From Synechococcus sp. AG-679-A04 (GTDB lineage Bacteria; Cyanobacteriota; Cyanobacteriia; PCC-6307; Cyanobiaceae): a DNA stretch of 64,000 bases. The stretch is taken from assembly GCA_003210775.1 (NCBI GenBank), contig QCUI01000003.1:1-64000 (forward strand), read 5' to 3'. The number at the start of each line of letters is the position of its first letter. The first letter of the stretch is position 1. The position numbers were made by a program, and so were the translations under genes. Shown in pieces: positions 18,152 through 28,071 of this stretch. Below the pieces are notes generated by a model. The model was not told the origin of the DNA. It did no database searches and saw only the letters and a list, made by a program, of their open reading frames with translations.

Positions 18152-18724
18152 TCAGAACGCTTCAATCGAGCGAATCAAGAGCCTGATCGCACCCGCTCGA
18201 TAGCCGGGGTTTGGCTCACCATCGTCACCGAATCGTGAATGCAGCAACTGAAGACGGGTGATGCACGACGGATCAAAGCGAACAGGAAGGCTGACAGGTT
18301 TCGCACGTACCACAGGCTGGAGACGGTTAAAGGGAAGCTCAACAACCGTGGTGTCCGCTGACTCTGTGCCAACCGTCGTGACCCAGCGCAATCCACCTGG
18401 AATCAGCTCGGTGAGTCCAAACAGTCCATCCCGGCAGGCCACCGCAAACTTGAAACTGCGCCCTTCCCCATCCAATCTCAAACGCAACCCTGTGTAGGAA
18501 CTGAGATCCAGGGGCGGTCGATACACCGGCGACCGGCAGCTCACAAAACCGCCCCCTGCACTCACAACCTGGCCCTCGAGGACAAGGCCTTGATCACTGA
18601 ATCGGCAGCCTGCACTGCTGGACCCTCCCATGATCGTGTCGTTCAGACTGGCCCAGTCGCGAAAGGAGTCACCGGCAGCAATCACTCGGATTTCCGGTGG
18701 CTGGTGGTGGAGAGGTGTCGTCAA
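18152..18724 (-). CDS. CIA30 family protein
   Basis: A 190-residue protein with the CIA30 (complex I intermediate-associated protein 30) beta-sandwich pattern: DWASLNDTIMGGSSSAG, SAGGGFVSCRSPVY, YTGLRLRLDGEGRSFKF and a C-terminal AGAIRLLIRSIE. In mitochondria CIA30 assists complex I assembly; in cyanobacteria it may help NDH-1 or bind another ligand through a galactose-binding-like fold. No signal peptide is seen. Its start overlaps the pgl stop by four bases, tying it to the pgl-gnd transcript. Confidence 0.85.
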   Translation of the reverse strand: MTTPLHHQPPEIRVIAAGDSFRDWASLNDTIMGGSSSAGCRFSDQGLVLEGQVVSAGGGFVSCRSPVYRPPLDLSSYTGLRLRLDGEGRSFKFAVACRDGLFGLTELIPGGLRWVTTVGTESADTTVVELPFNRLQPVVRAKPVSLPVRFDPSCITRLQLLHSRFGDDGEPNPGYRAGAIRLLIRSIEAF

Positions 18725-19437
18725 AGGCCTTCAGTAGCAGCCTGATCGGCGAGCACGAGAATCTCGGAACCCGGCTGCACAAGCTTGGCAGGTGTGCGCT
18801 CCGCAGATTCATCAGCATCGATCAGTCGAGACAGCGCCTGGCGTTTGGCATTTCCGCTGACAAGAAACACCACCTGGCGTGCCGCACTGAGGACAGGCGC
18901 GGTGAGTGTGATCCTCTCAAGTCCTTTGCCCCGGCCAATGGTGGTCCAGCGATCGCGCACTGTTGGAGCCTCCGTTCCAGGGAACAGAGACGCCGTATGG
19001 CCGTCATCACCAAGCCCGAGCAACATGAAATCAAACACGGGTGGTTCGCCCTCACAGACCTTGGCGACCAGCTCGGCAAAGGCCTCGGCACTGGCTTCGG
19101 GAGACGCCAGTTCAACAGTCGGAACGGGATGAAAACAGGCGCGAGCACCAGGCTGATCTCTCTTAAGCAAGGTGTTGCGCAACATCAGTGCATTGCTTGA
19201 TTCGTCATCAGCGGCCACCCATCGCTCGTCGCCCAGAAACACGTCAACCCTGTCCCAGGGAAGATGTTCCTGCCCCAGCAATGCATAAGCCAATGCAGGG
19301 GTGGTGCCGCCAGACAAGGCGATTTGCGCCCGATCCCGCTGATCAAGCGCCAGGTCGATGGCCGATCCAATGTGCTCGGCGGCTCGCCGAGCAAGATCCT
19401 GGGCCGATTGAACCTGCTCGATCCGATAAGAGCTCAT
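18721..19437 (-). CDS. pgl: 6-phosphogluconolactonase
   Basis: Pgl hydrolyses 6-phosphogluconolactone to 6-phosphogluconate in the oxidative pentose phosphate pathway. The 238-residue DevB/SOL-type protein shows IALSGGTTP near the N-terminus, VDVFLGDERWV, FDFMLLGLGDDGHTASLFPG and SAARQVVFLVSGNAK. The ATG at 19437 gives MSSYRIEQVQS at the normal length. It lies 10 bases downstream of gnd, the next enzyme of the pathway, which supports one operon. Confidence 0.94.
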   Translation of the reverse strand: MSSYRIEQVQSAQDLARRAAEHIGSAIDLALDQRDRAQIALSGGTTPALAYALLGQEHLPWDRVDVFLGDERWVAADDESSNALMLRNTLLKRDQPGARACFHPVPTVELASPEASAEAFAELVAKVCEGEPPVFDFMLLGLGDDGHTASLFPGTEAPTVRDRWTTIGRGKGLERITLTAPVLSAARQVVFLVSGNAKRQALSRLIDADESAERTPAKLVQPGSEILVLADQAATEGL

Positions 19438-19447
19438 CGCGTCTTCC

Positions 19448-20866
19448 TCAGTTGAGCCACTCGGTGTGGAAAGTGCCGTCCTTATCCACGCGCTGATAGG
19501 TGTGGGACCCGAAGCAGTCACGCATGGCCTGCACAAGGTTCTGGGGAAGGCGTGACGTGCGGTAGCTGTTGATGTAGTCAAGTGTGCTGCTGAGACAGGG
19601 CACTGGAACACCAGCAGCGACAGCACCGGCAACCACTTTGGCCAGTCCCGGCAAACGGCGGTTCACCTGATCGGCGAACCAGGGATCGATCAACAGGTTC
19701 TCCAGCTGAGGGTTGGCGTTGAAAGCATCTTGAATGCGCTTGAGCAAGCGGGCACGAATGATGCAACCTCCTTTCCAGATCTGTGCGATCGAAGTCATGT
19801 TCAGGTTGTAGTTGTGCTCAGCGGATGCAATCCGCAGCAGCTCCATTCCCTGGGCGTAACTGGCCATGCAGGCCAGAACCATGGCATCCATCAGTGGGGA
19901 CATGCCATCGGCAGAGCTACCCATGTCGAAGGACTGAATGGCCGGCCCCCTCAGAATCGACTCAGCCTTGATGCGCTGGTCTTTCATGGAGCTCATGACC
20001 CTTCCATTGAGAGCGGCGTAGATCGTGGGCACCGAAGCCCCCATCTGTAGAGCACTGACCACCGTCCAGAGACCCGTTCCCTTCTGACCGGCCTTGTCCT
20101 GGATCTTCTCCACAAGCGAAGTGCCATCATCCGGATCCATGGTGCGCAAACACACCTCGGTGATTTCAACGAGATAGGAAGACAACTCTTCGGTGCTGTT
20201 CCAGTGCGCGAACACATCCGCCATCTCGAGGCTGCTCATGCCACCGACCCGTTTCATCAGGTCGTACCCCTCCGCCAAGATCTGCTCAATGCCGTACTCG
20301 ATGCCGTTATGAACGGTCTTGACGAAGTGACCTGAACCACCCGGTCCGATGTAGGTGACACAAGGGCCATCCTCAACCTGGGCAGCCATCTTGCAAACCA
20401 GACTTTCGATGGCGTCATAGGACGACTTAGTCCCTCCGGGCATCATGCTCGGACCCTCGAGCGCACCTTTTGCACCACCCGAGACGCCCATCCCGATAAA
20501 GCCAAAACTTTTACTTTCCAGTTCAGCTACGCGACGTTCGGTGTCGTGATATTCCGAATTACCACCATCAATTAACAGATCTCCCTCATCTAAATAGGGG
20601 GAAATTTGTTCAATGACAGCGTCCACAGGCCCACCGGCCTTCACCATCATCAGGATGCGTCGGGGACGTTCCAGCTTGTTGACGAAATCCTGGAGGTCAG
20701 TGGCTCCCTGAATGTTCTTACCGGCACCCAGACCAGCAAGAAATTCTTCGGTTTTGGCATAAGTACGGTTGTAAACGACGCTCGAGAAACCGTTGCGCTC
20801 AGCGTTGAGGACAAGGTTTTCCCCCATCACGCCTAGACCAATCAGACCAAAGTGGGCCTTGGACAT
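19448..20866 (-). CDS. gnd: 6-phosphogluconate dehydrogenase (decarboxylating)
   Basis: Gnd oxidises 6-phosphogluconate to ribulose 5-phosphate and CO2 with NADP+. The Rossmann loop is GLIGLGVMGENL near the start, VYNRT follows, and the active-site segments are GMGVSGGAKGALEGPSMMPGG and GPGGSGHFVKTVHNGIEYG (catalytic Lys/His). The 472-residue length from ATG 20866 is standard. Gene order gnd-pgl and the close spacing indicate co-transcription. In phototrophs this path supplies NADPH in the dark. Confidence 0.97.
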   Translation of the reverse strand: MSKAHFGLIGLGVMGENLVLNAERNGFSSVVYNRTYAKTEEFLAGLGAGKNIQGATDLQDFVNKLERPRRILMMVKAGGPVDAVIEQISPYLDEGDLLIDGGNSEYHDTERRVAELESKSFGFIGMGVSGGAKGALEGPSMMPGGTKSSYDAIESLVCKMAAQVEDGPCVTYIGPGGSGHFVKTVHNGIEYGIEQILAEGYDLMKRVGGMSSLEMADVFAHWNSTEELSSYLVEITEVCLRTMDPDDGTSLVEKIQDKAGQKGTGLWTVVSALQMGASVPTIYAALNGRVMSSMKDQRIKAESILRGPAIQSFDMGSSADGMSPLMDAMVLACMASYAQGMELLRIASAEHNYNLNMTSIAQIWKGGCIIRARLLKRIQDAFNANPQLENLLIDPWFADQVNRRLPGLAKVVAGAVAAGVPVPCLSSTLDYINSYRTSRLPQNLVQAMRDCFGSHTYQRVDKDGTFHTEWLN

Positions 20867-20953
20867 GCTCAGCTGAACCATTCACTGATGACAGTGTGAC
20901 CACGGCGACCGAGATCGGCTGCAACATGGTCAACCTCTGTCAGGAATGAATGA

Positions 20954-22249
20954 TCAGATCACGCTTCCATCAGGAATCGAAGCATTTTTTACAACGACCA
21001 CGATTCCATTACGGATGTAAAAGCCGAGCTCCGGGCGATCGGCTTCTTCAACATGGTCCTTGTTCACGATGGAGACATTGGAACCAATCCGAGCATTTTT
21101 GTCGAGAATGGCTCGCTTGACCGTTGTGCCCTGCCCCACTCCGAGGGGGATACCACCACGCTCTCTGAGGACTGCGCGCTCCTCGCTGGACTCAAAGAAA
21201 TCAGCACCCATGACGAGGGTGTCTTGAATAACCACATCAGACTCAAGTCTGCTTCGGACACCTAAAACACAGTGGTGGACACTGCAGGATTTCAGAATTG
21301 ATCCCTCGCCAATAATTGAATTGGTGATCTGAGCATCAACAAGTTTGCTTGGAGGCAAATAGCGTGGCCTTGTATAGATCGGAAATTTCTCGTCGTAGAA
21401 GCTGAATGGTGGTTGTGGTTGTTGTGTGAGAGCGAGGTTGGCCTCATAGAAAGCACCAATCGTGCCGATGTCTTCCCAGTAGTCGTCAAAGACATAACTC
21501 TGGAGTTTGTCACCTTGAGCAAGCGATTCAGGAATCACTTCCTTGCCGAAATCCTTGTGGTTGGTGTTGCCATCAAGAAGATCGAATAGTGTCTGACGAC
21601 TGAACACGTAGATCCCCATCGAAGCCAGATAGGGACGTTCTTTAGCAGATTCGGGGCTGAGCCCGAAGCGTGCTGTGTCCACTGCCATCTCGAGCAGGGA
21701 GTCACCCTTCGGCTTTTCGCGGAATTCTTGAATGTTGCCGTCATTATCGGTTCTCATCAAACCGAAGGATTCAGCCTGTTTGGCATCAACCGGCAGAGCC
21801 GCAACAGTCAGATCGGCACCAGTACGTCGGTGATGCTCGATGAAACGGCTGTAGTCCATGCGATATAGCTGATCCCCGGACAGGATCAGATATTCATCAA
21901 CATCCCACTCCTGAAACAGCCACTGATATTTACGAACTGCATCAGCGGTGCCTTCGAACCACGAAGGGCTGTCGGGGGTCTGCTGAGCGGCGAGGACCTC
22001 GACGAATCCGCCACCAAAAGAATTACTGAGATTAAAAGTCTGGGTCAGGTGACGGTTCAGCGACGCACTGTTGAACTGCGTCATCACGTACATCTTGTTG
22101 ATGTCGGAGTTGATGCAGTTGCTGATCGGGATGTCGATCAGTCGGTACTTGCCTGCTAGAGGAACCGCGGGCTTGGCCCGCATCTTGGTGAGGGGATAAA
22201 GACGCGTTCCCGCTCCTCCCCCGAGAATGATGGCCAGAACACGCTTCAT
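20954..22249 (-). CDS. glgC: Glucose-1-phosphate adenylyltransferase
   Basis: GlgC makes ADP-glucose, the committed step of glycogen synthesis, and is controlled by 3-phosphoglycerate and phosphate in cyanobacteria. The nucleotide-binding stretch [20 protein letters not shown] is at the N-terminus, with [25 protein letters not shown] and the C-terminal left-handed beta-helix ([21 protein letters not shown]). 431 residues is the usual length. It is 87 bases upstream of gnd on the same strand; whether they share a transcript is unclear. Confidence 0.97.
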   Translation of the reverse strand: MKRVLAIILGGGAGTRLYPLTKMRAKPAVPLAGKYRLIDIPISNCINSDINKMYVMTQFNSASLNRHLTQTFNLSNSFGGGFVEVLAAQQTPDSPSWFEGTADAVRKYQWLFQEWDVDEYLILSGDQLYRMDYSRFIEHHRRTGADLTVAALPVDAKQAESFGLMRTDNDGNIQEFREKPKGDSLLEMAVDTARFGLSPESAKERPYLASMGIYVFSRQTLFDLLDGNTNHKDFGKEVIPESLAQGDKLQSYVFDDYWEDIGTIGAFYEANLALTQQPQPPFSFYDEKFPIYTRPRYLPPSKLVDAQITNSIIGEGSILKSCSVHHCVLGVRSRLESDVVIQDTLVMGADFFESSEERAVLRERGGIPLGVGQGTTVKRAILDKNARIGSNVSIVNKDHVEEADRPELGFYIRNGIVVVVKNASIPDGSVI

Positions 22250-22380
22250 GCCGCCCCCGCAGATCGGCTTTGCCGGGCAAACCTACCGGACTTTTGGTGC
22301 TCTAAACCACTGCATGGGCCAGATCCGACAAGAATGCTGGGAATCAGATTTAGACAGGTAAGTTCCGAGACGGAAATCAC

Positions 22381-23694
22381 TCAGCGTTCCTGCTCGTCAT
22401 CCTGCACCAGATCAAACAAACGCTCGACCACGATCAGCGCATTTTGTCGTTCGCTGCGCTGCTGCGGCGCACGTAGTGATGTCACCGGGGTATGCAGGAT
22501 CTTGTTGATGATGCCCTTACTGAGAGCTTCCACCACCTTGCGCTCACGGGCAGAGAAATCAGGTCCCATGCGGCTGAGCGCCTTCTGCAACTCTTCTGAC
22601 CGGATCGACTCCAGAGAAGAACGAAGCCGGTTGATGGTCGGGACTGCCTCCAGGCTGTCCCACCACTCCAGAAAAAGCCTCGCCTCTTCATCAAGCAGCC
22701 CCTGTGCCTCTCGCGCCACCTGCTGACGGGCTTCCTGATTGCGTTCGACAACTTCCTTGAGGTCATCAACGTCGTAAGCCTCAACACCGGTGATCCCTTT
22801 CACATCAGCGTGGATATTGCGGGGAACGCCAATATCGACCAGCCGCAGTGAACTGCGACGATTCAACTGCTCAAGTCGACTGCCATCAATAATTGGATCG
22901 TCTGCTGCCGTGCTGGTGAAGACCAGCGAGCAGGTACTGAGGCAGTGATCAAGGTCTTCCAGTGGACGACACTGCACAGGTAGATCAGGGAAATCGGCAG
23001 CAAGGGCCTCTGCGCGGCTCACGGTGCGGTTCAAAACCACAACACCTGAAGCACCCTTGGCTTTCAAATGCTGGAGCAGAAGACGACTCATCCGCCCTGC
23101 ACCAACAACCGCCACCTGCTCTTCCTCAAGGGTGACCAGATCGTCCAAACCACGGCTCTGACCCAGCTTCAACTGAGCCAATTCAACGGCTGCAGAGCTA
23201 ATGGAGACTGCACCAGTACCCAGATTGGTTTCGCTGCGAACCCTTTTTCCCGTGCTCACAGCTTGAGTGAGCAATCGATTGAGGATCGGGCCGAGCGATT
23301 TGTGCTCCTGGCCCAGGCGCATCATTTTCTTGACCTGAGACAAGATCTGTCCCTCCCCGAGGACCAGGCTGTCAAGACCGGCTGCAACCCTCATCAGATG
23401 ACCAACGGCATCCTCATGGTGAAAGGTGAACAGGTGAGGTTTCAGATCTCCTGTATCGAGTCCGGAATGTCCACTCAGAAACTCTCTGACAGCTGAAATT
23501 CCCAGTTCAGGATTGCGAACAAGGGTGTAAATCTCAAGACGATTGCAGGTGCTGAGAATCGAAGCCTCAAGCACCTGGTCATGGCCCCGCAGGTTCTGCA
23601 GGGATTCCTCCATGGTTTGCTCAGGAATGCTGAGCTTTTCGCGCACTTCAACCGGTGCCGTTCGATGACTGAGGCCGACAACGGCGATGTGCAT
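22381..23694 (-). CDS. hemA: Glutamyl-tRNA reductase
   Basis: HemA reduces glutamyl-tRNA to glutamate-1-semialdehyde, the first committed step of tetrapyrrole (chlorophyll, haem, bilin) synthesis. The N-terminus reads VGLSHRTAPVEVREKL, the catalytic cysteine is in ILSTCNRLEIY, the NADPH domain is VAVVGAGRMSRLLLQHL, and a C-terminal dimerisation helix closes the 437-residue protein. It is the entry to the pathway that chlH serves 20 kb away. Confidence 0.97.
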   Translation of the reverse strand: MHIAVVGLSHRTAPVEVREKLSIPEQTMEESLQNLRGHDQVLEASILSTCNRLEIYTLVRNPELGISAVREFLSGHSGLDTGDLKPHLFTFHHEDAVGHLMRVAAGLDSLVLGEGQILSQVKKMMRLGQEHKSLGPILNRLLTQAVSTGKRVRSETNLGTGAVSISSAAVELAQLKLGQSRGLDDLVTLEEEQVAVVGAGRMSRLLLQHLKAKGASGVVVLNRTVSRAEALAADFPDLPVQCRPLEDLDHCLSTCSLVFTSTAADDPIIDGSRLEQLNRRSSLRLVDIGVPRNIHADVKGITGVEAYDVDDLKEVVERNQEARQQVAREAQGLLDEEARLFLEWWDSLEAVPTINRLRSSLESIRSEELQKALSRMGPDFSARERKVVEALSKGIINKILHTPVTSLRAPQQRSERQNALIVVERLFDLVQDDEQER

Positions 23695-23725
23695 GGAGAA
23701 AACCCTCGCTGCTTAAAGAAGGAGA

Positions 23726-24730
23726 TCAGCTCAGAGCAATGCTTTGAGCTCCATCCTTGATATGAACCGTGTTGGTGAAACGGCAGGTGTTGTCAAGGTT
23801 GCTGATGATCAGGCTGCTTGTGCGAGTGCAGTCACTCTCAAACTTAACGCCGTGGAACAACAAGCCATCCGTGATCCCACTGCCAGCAAAGATCACATGC
23901 TCTCCAGAAGCCAGCTCATCAGCTTCGTAGATCTTGTCGGGATCGGTGATTCCCATCTCGGCAAGTCTGGCCAAGTTGCCTTCCTTGGTCATGTCAGCCC
24001 ACTCAGACGTCTGAGCGATGGCAGGGTCATAAACCAACTGACCTTGGAAGTGGCCGCCCAGAGCGCGCATAGCCGCTGCTGAGATCACACCTTCGGGAGC
24101 TGCTCCGATGCCCATAAGGCAATGGGTGCCAGTCCCAGCAAAACCACAGGCAATGGCAGCTTGCACATCACCATCAGAAATGGGCTGAACCCTGGCACCA
24201 GTCGCACGAATTTCAGCAATCAAACTCTTGTGACGAGCTCGATCCATCACCACAATGGTCAGGTCACTTGCAGCTATTCCAAGGCAATCACTGAGAATTT
24301 TGATGTTCTCAGTCGCCGATTTGCGAATGTCCACCTTGCCCTTAGCCGCCGGAGGAGCTGCCAGCTTCTTCATATAGAAGTCAGGAGCGTTGAACAGGCC
24401 GCCGCGATCTGAAGCTGCGAGCACAGCCATTGATCCGCGCTGGTTGTTCGCGCAAAGGTTGGTGCCTTCGCAGGGATCAACAGCAAAGTCAACGCCAGGG
24501 CCTTTGCCTGAGCCGACCTCTTCACCGATGTAGAGCATGGGAGCTTCGTCACGCTCGCCTTCTCCAATCACGATCCGACCCTGCATTTCGATCTGACCCA
24601 TGCGTTTGCGCATGGCTTCCACCGCAGCGGCATCAGCCTCGTCTTTTTGGCCGAGGCCTGTGAGCTCGGCAGAGGCGATGGCCGCCTGCTCAACGACCTC
24701 AAGAATTTCCTGGATGAGAGTGCGATCCAC
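23726..24730 (-). CDS. glpX: Fructose-1,6-/sedoheptulose-1,7-bisphosphatase (GlpX type)
   Basis: The bifunctional class II bisphosphatase of cyanobacteria removes the C1 phosphate of both fructose and sedoheptulose bisphosphate in the Calvin cycle. Characteristic stretches: [34 protein letters not shown] (metal site), [29 protein letters not shown] and [12 protein letters not shown]. The GTG at 24730 gives the standard 334-residue product beginning with [16 protein letters not shown]. It faces rpe, another Calvin/OPP enzyme, across a 159-base shared promoter region. Confidence 0.96.
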   Translation of the reverse strand: MDRTLIQEILEVVEQAAIASAELTGLGQKDEADAAAVEAMRKRMGQIEMQGRIVIGEGERDEAPMLYIGEEVGSGKGPGVDFAVDPCEGTNLCANNQRGSMAVLAASDRGGLFNAPDFYMKKLAAPPAAKGKVDIRKSATENIKILSDCLGIAASDLTIVVMDRARHKSLIAEIRATGARVQPISDGDVQAAIACGFAGTGTHCLMGIGAAPEGVISAAAMRALGGHFQGQLVYDPAIAQTSEWADMTKEGNLARLAEMGITDPDKIYEADELASGEHVIFAGSGITDGLLFHGVKFESDCTRTSSLIISNLDNTCRFTNTVHIKDGAQSIALS

Positions 24731-24889
24731 TGGTGTGCGGCGGGGAACTAAATGCGGAGAGGAGCAGCTCTCAGGGCTTGGCGCCACTGGGCTTTTCGCT
24801 CAAAAGCGCGGCTTACTGTATCAGTGAATTCAATCAAACCTCAGATCAGAGGTGCTTCTCTAAAGTCCCTCGAGTTTTAAGACCACCCC

Positions 24890-25624
24890 ATGACCGCATC
24901 CGAACGCCCGATTCAGATCATTCCATCTGTGCTACCCGCTGATTGGGCTGCCATGGGCCAATGCGTGAAAGATCTCGAAGCCGCTGGTGTCGACAGGATT
25001 CAATTTGACGTGATGGACGGCAACTTCGTACCGAACCTCACATTCGGCCCTGAACTCATCAAGGCGTGCCGCAAATACTGCGACGTGAAGTTTGAAACCC
25101 AATTGATGGTGAGCCAATACAACTCAGAAACGATGCTGGAGCAATACGTCGATGCAACCAAAGGGCCAAACGGAGAGCCTGGAGTGGTCATTGCCCACGT
25201 CGAAGCCAACACACACCTGCACCGAGTACTCGGCAGGATTCGACAGCTCGGGGGAAGTCCATCTGTTGCGATGAATCCGCACACACCAATGGAAATGGTC
25301 AAAAACGTGCTCGACCTAGTCGACCACGTACTGGTGATGACAGTGAATCCTGGATTTGGTGGACAGGCCTACATCCCCACCATGCTGGATAAAATCTCAC
25401 AACTGAGACAAACCATCGATGAACGTGGTCTCGGCATCGATATTGAAGTCGACGGCGGAATCAAAGCCAACTGGACCATCTCTCAATGTTGTGCGGCTGG
25501 AGCCAACTGCTTCATCGCTGGAAGCGGGATGTTCGCCTATCCAACATTGAAAGAAGGATGCGACGACCTGCGCCGAGTTGCACTAGAGGCCCGAGCAGGC
25601 AAAGTCCTTCCGACTCCTGCCTGA
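24890..25624 (+). CDS. rpe: Ribulose-phosphate 3-epimerase
   Basis: Rpe interconverts ribulose 5-phosphate and xylulose 5-phosphate in the Calvin and pentose phosphate pathways. The TIM-barrel motifs are clear: IIPSVLPADWAAMG, FDVMDGNFVPNLTFGPE (metal ligands), MVSQYN (where most have MV..P), VLVMTVNPGFGGQAYIP and IEVDGGIKANW. The 244-residue size is typical of cyanobacteria. It is divergent from glpX, and both promoters fit in the space between. Confidence 0.96.
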   Translation: MTASERPIQIIPSVLPADWAAMGQCVKDLEAAGVDRIQFDVMDGNFVPNLTFGPELIKACRKYCDVKFETQLMVSQYNSETMLEQYVDATKGPNGEPGVVIAHVEANTHLHRVLGRIRQLGGSPSVAMNPHTPMEMVKNVLDLVDHVLVMTVNPGFGGQAYIPTMLDKISQLRQTIDERGLGIDIEVDGGIKANWTISQCCAAGANCFIAGSGMFAYPTLKEGCDDLRRVALEARAGKVLPTPA

Positions 25625-25653
25625 ACACTTCATTGAGTTCATGCAATGGTCCG

Positions 25654-25671
25654 CCCCGGTTCACCCCGGGG
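25654..25671. other. GC-only hairpin between convergent genes
   Basis: CCCCGG and CCGGGG with a six-base loop lie 30 bases after the rpe stop. There is no T-tract, so terminator function is uncertain. Confidence 0.35.
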
Positions 25672-25689
25672 ATCCCCCTTCCATTGCAC

Positions 25690-26004
25690 TTATCCCTCTT
25701 GGTCGGCGACATCAGCGCCGGAACCAAGATCGTTATCGAGTTGCTGTCCAGGCTTCCAACCACTGGCCCAGATTTCACGACAACGGGCATTCAAGCTTGA
25801 GGAGTCCAACCCCCACCCGGTCACAACCTTCTGAATGTCCTGCTTGAGGTCATCGGCACCTGGAAAATCGCCATATCGCATCACAAGCCTTGCCGCCACA
25901 GTGAGTTGCTCGGGCCCCGGATCTCCCGGATGACCTAGCAAAGAATCCACTTGATCACGGTCGGTCGCATACAAAGGATGCGTCTGGCTGGTCGGATCAC
26001 TCAT
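25690..26004 (-). CDS. DUF3288 family protein
   Basis: A 104-residue soluble protein with the pattern seen in cyanobacterial DUF3288: HPLYATDRDQVDSLLG, ARLVMRYGDFPGADDLKQDI and a C-terminal WGLDSSSLNARCREIW. The family is cyanobacterial and its function is unknown to me. It converges on rpe. Confidence 0.72.
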   Translation of the reverse strand: MSDPTSQTHPLYATDRDQVDSLLGHPGDPGPEQLTVAARLVMRYGDFPGADDLKQDIQKVVTGWGLDSSSLNARCREIWASGWKPGQQLDNDLGSGADVADQEG

Positions 26005-26061
26005 GGGGGAATGGATAGATCAACACCAGGATGTCACCTGTAGGAAAAAAGAGGAAATCAC

Positions 26062-26092
26062 AAAAAAGCCGACCTAAGAAAAAGGCCGGCTT
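26062..26092 (-). terminator. Terminator of the porin gene
   Basis: Read on the minus strand, a 10-bp stem (AAGCCGGCCT / AGGTCGGCTT, one mismatch) with a short AT loop is followed by a run of T residues, 53 bases after the porin stop. Confidence 0.85.
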
Positions 26093-26144
26093 CAGTCGTG
26101 TAAGGCCAATGCCGTGAAGGGAAAGTCCTACGGCATTGGTTGAA

Positions 26145-27908
26145 TCAGAATATGAAAGTGGTTCGAAGGACTGCACCAAACTGATTGAATGATCCGTCAG
26201 AACCTTGCTTACCAAGGTAGGTCAACTGACCCAGAGGACGACTCAGATAAAATACAGATGGAGTGACAGTAATGTTATCTGTAACTTGGAAGCCGTAATA
26301 AGCCTCCATAACATAGTTTCCATCCTGGGGAGTTTCTCCCCCCTTCAATGAGGTAGCGAAAGTCGGCTGACCAACTGCTACGCCAATGGTATTGCCTTGC
26401 AGGAAAGCATCATCCCAGTGAAGGGCAACTTGCCATGACTGAGACGTTGAAACAATGCCGTCGGGAGAACCGTCAGTATCATTCAGAGTGTTGATACCCC
26501 AGCCTGCGCTAATAGCAGGAATCCAACCTGTCTCTTCGGGTTGCCAGTAACCCGAAAGAGCGAATGCATTGAGTGAACTATCGCTCAATGAGTCGCTGAC
26601 AAGATAACTAAGCTGAGTAAAAGCAGTCGAGTAAGGAACCAACTCGGCATCCTGCAAGTAGGAATAAACACCAGCAATACCCCACTGCTCTGCTTGATAG
26701 CCAACCTGGAATGTACCTACACCAGCGGAGGCATCCGTAGCGATTCCACCCTTGGTTGGATTGCCATTCATGCCATTCCCAGAAACGTACTGTAAGCCAG
26801 CAACGAATCCATTATTTTCGTAGTTGAGTGCAGCACCAGGACCTTGGGTTTTGTTGTAAGCACCAGGCGCACCGTTGAGTGTCAACACATCAAGAACAGT
26901 GTTGCCATCTCCGGAGGGATAAACAGATGGCCACATTGGCATCATGTCGTCCTGGCCAACGTTGGCACCGACAACAATGTTGAAACTGCTTCCAATCGGA
27001 GCTGTATAGAAGATCTTATCGATATAAATCGAATCACTGCTGCCGGTGCCATCCAAGGAATCTGAGGCGACCTCGAGAGTCGAGAGAGAAGAAGGAGCGC
27101 CAAAGAATGCTGTACTACCGAAATTGCCAGCTCGGAGAGTGGTCGTCAACAGATCCTTACCAGTAAAACTGGTATTTAAAATGATCTGCGTGTCATAGTT
27201 AAAAGTTGTGGCACCATACTCTCTATTCTCATAGTCTTGAGCATTATCACCACTAACAAATAGACTAGCGATAGAAGCATCGCTTAACGGTGTATTCTCA
27301 AAAATACTGTCGTCGGGTTTTTTAGCGAACTCATTAATCTGAGTTGCAGTCAGACCTAAGCCGTATACGTCGTTAAGGCCTTTCAGATCGTATTCATTCA
27401 GGTCTCCACCAAAAGTGTTAGCACCAAGAACGAAACTCGCCTGACCTTCAAGGGTTGTGGTAGTGGAGAACTGGGTTGCTTCCAGTTCGCCAACACGAGC
27501 TTCCAGACCGTCAACGCGGCCCTTAACGATGGCGAGTTCCTTTTCGAACTCCTTCATCAGGCGCTTGAGCTCGTCGGTCACTTCGGTGACGCGGTCGAGA
27601 CAGGCGTTCAACAGTGCCGCCGCTTCAAAGCGGGTCATCGCACGGTTGCCGCGATAGGTGCCGTTGGGATAACCAGCAACACAGCCGTAGCGCTCGATCA
27701 GGTTGCTGAGTGCCTGATAAGCCCAGTCGGTCGGGTAAACGTCGGAGAACTGACTGATGCTGGTGACTTGCTCAGCCGCAACCACGTCCTGGGACACGGA
27801 GGCGTAGTCGGAAACACCGGCAACATTGACTTCAGTAGCACCTGCAACCATCGGAGCTAGAAGGCCCAGAGCAGCAGGAGCAACCAGCAGTTGCTTGAAT
27901 AATTTCAT
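26145..27908 (-). CDS. Outer-membrane porin with S-layer-homology domain (SomA/OprB type)
   Basis: A 587-residue precursor. After a signal peptide (about residues 1-25, ending VAGATEV) comes an SLH domain near 50-100 (FSDVYPTDWAYQALSNLIERYGC, with RAMTRFEAAALLNACLD), which binds pyruvylated wall polymer. A coiled coil (VTDELKRLMKEFEKELAIVKG) follows, then a large beta-barrel with alternating aromatic strands and a C-terminal phenylalanine (RTTFIF). This layout is typical of cyanobacterial porins that pass small ions and solutes. The ATG at 27908 has a GAGGAA ribosome-binding site; a GTG at 27920 is not needed. It ends with a clear terminator and is monocistronic. Confidence 0.92.
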   Translation of the reverse strand: MKLFKQLLVAPAALGLLAPMVAGATEVNVAGVSDYASVSQDVVAAEQVTSISQFSDVYPTDWAYQALSNLIERYGCVAGYPNGTYRGNRAMTRFEAAALLNACLDRVTEVTDELKRLMKEFEKELAIVKGRVDGLEARVGELEATQFSTTTTLEGQASFVLGANTFGGDLNEYDLKGLNDVYGLGLTATQINEFAKKPDDSIFENTPLSDASIASLFVSGDNAQDYENREYGATTFNYDTQIILNTSFTGKDLLTTTLRAGNFGSTAFFGAPSSLSTLEVASDSLDGTGSSDSIYIDKIFYTAPIGSSFNIVVGANVGQDDMMPMWPSVYPSGDGNTVLDVLTLNGAPGAYNKTQGPGAALNYENNGFVAGLQYVSGNGMNGNPTKGGIATDASAGVGTFQVGYQAEQWGIAGVYSYLQDAELVPYSTAFTQLSYLVSDSLSDSSLNAFALSGYWQPEETGWIPAISAGWGINTLNDTDGSPDGIVSTSQSWQVALHWDDAFLQGNTIGVAVGQPTFATSLKGGETPQDGNYVMEAYYGFQVTDNITVTPSVFYLSRPLGQLTYLGKQGSDGSFNQFGAVLRTTFIF

Positions 27909-27913
27909 TGAGT

Positions 27914-27922
27914 TCCTCACAC
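27914..27922 (-). promoter_or_regulatory. Candidate Yfr1 small-RNA target at the porin ribosome-binding site
   Basis: The porin mRNA reads GGTGTGAGGAACTC just before its ATG. GTGTGAGGA is exactly complementary to nine bases of the ACUCCUCACAC core of Yfr1, the cyanobacterial small RNA that in Prochlorococcus blocks translation of porin mRNAs. The match covers the Shine-Dalgarno sequence. No Yfr1 gene was seen in this window. Confidence 0.55.
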
Positions 27923-28071
27923 CAAATAAGAGGAATGCAAACTATAAGGTTAATTAATTCGAAAGCAATAACCGATCAAAGCAAGGGTATCAAATGGCCA
28001 ACAAATATGATCAAATAAAGTCAAACAATCACGAGATTCGCTAGAAAGTCGATTGTAAGAACTCTGCTCTT

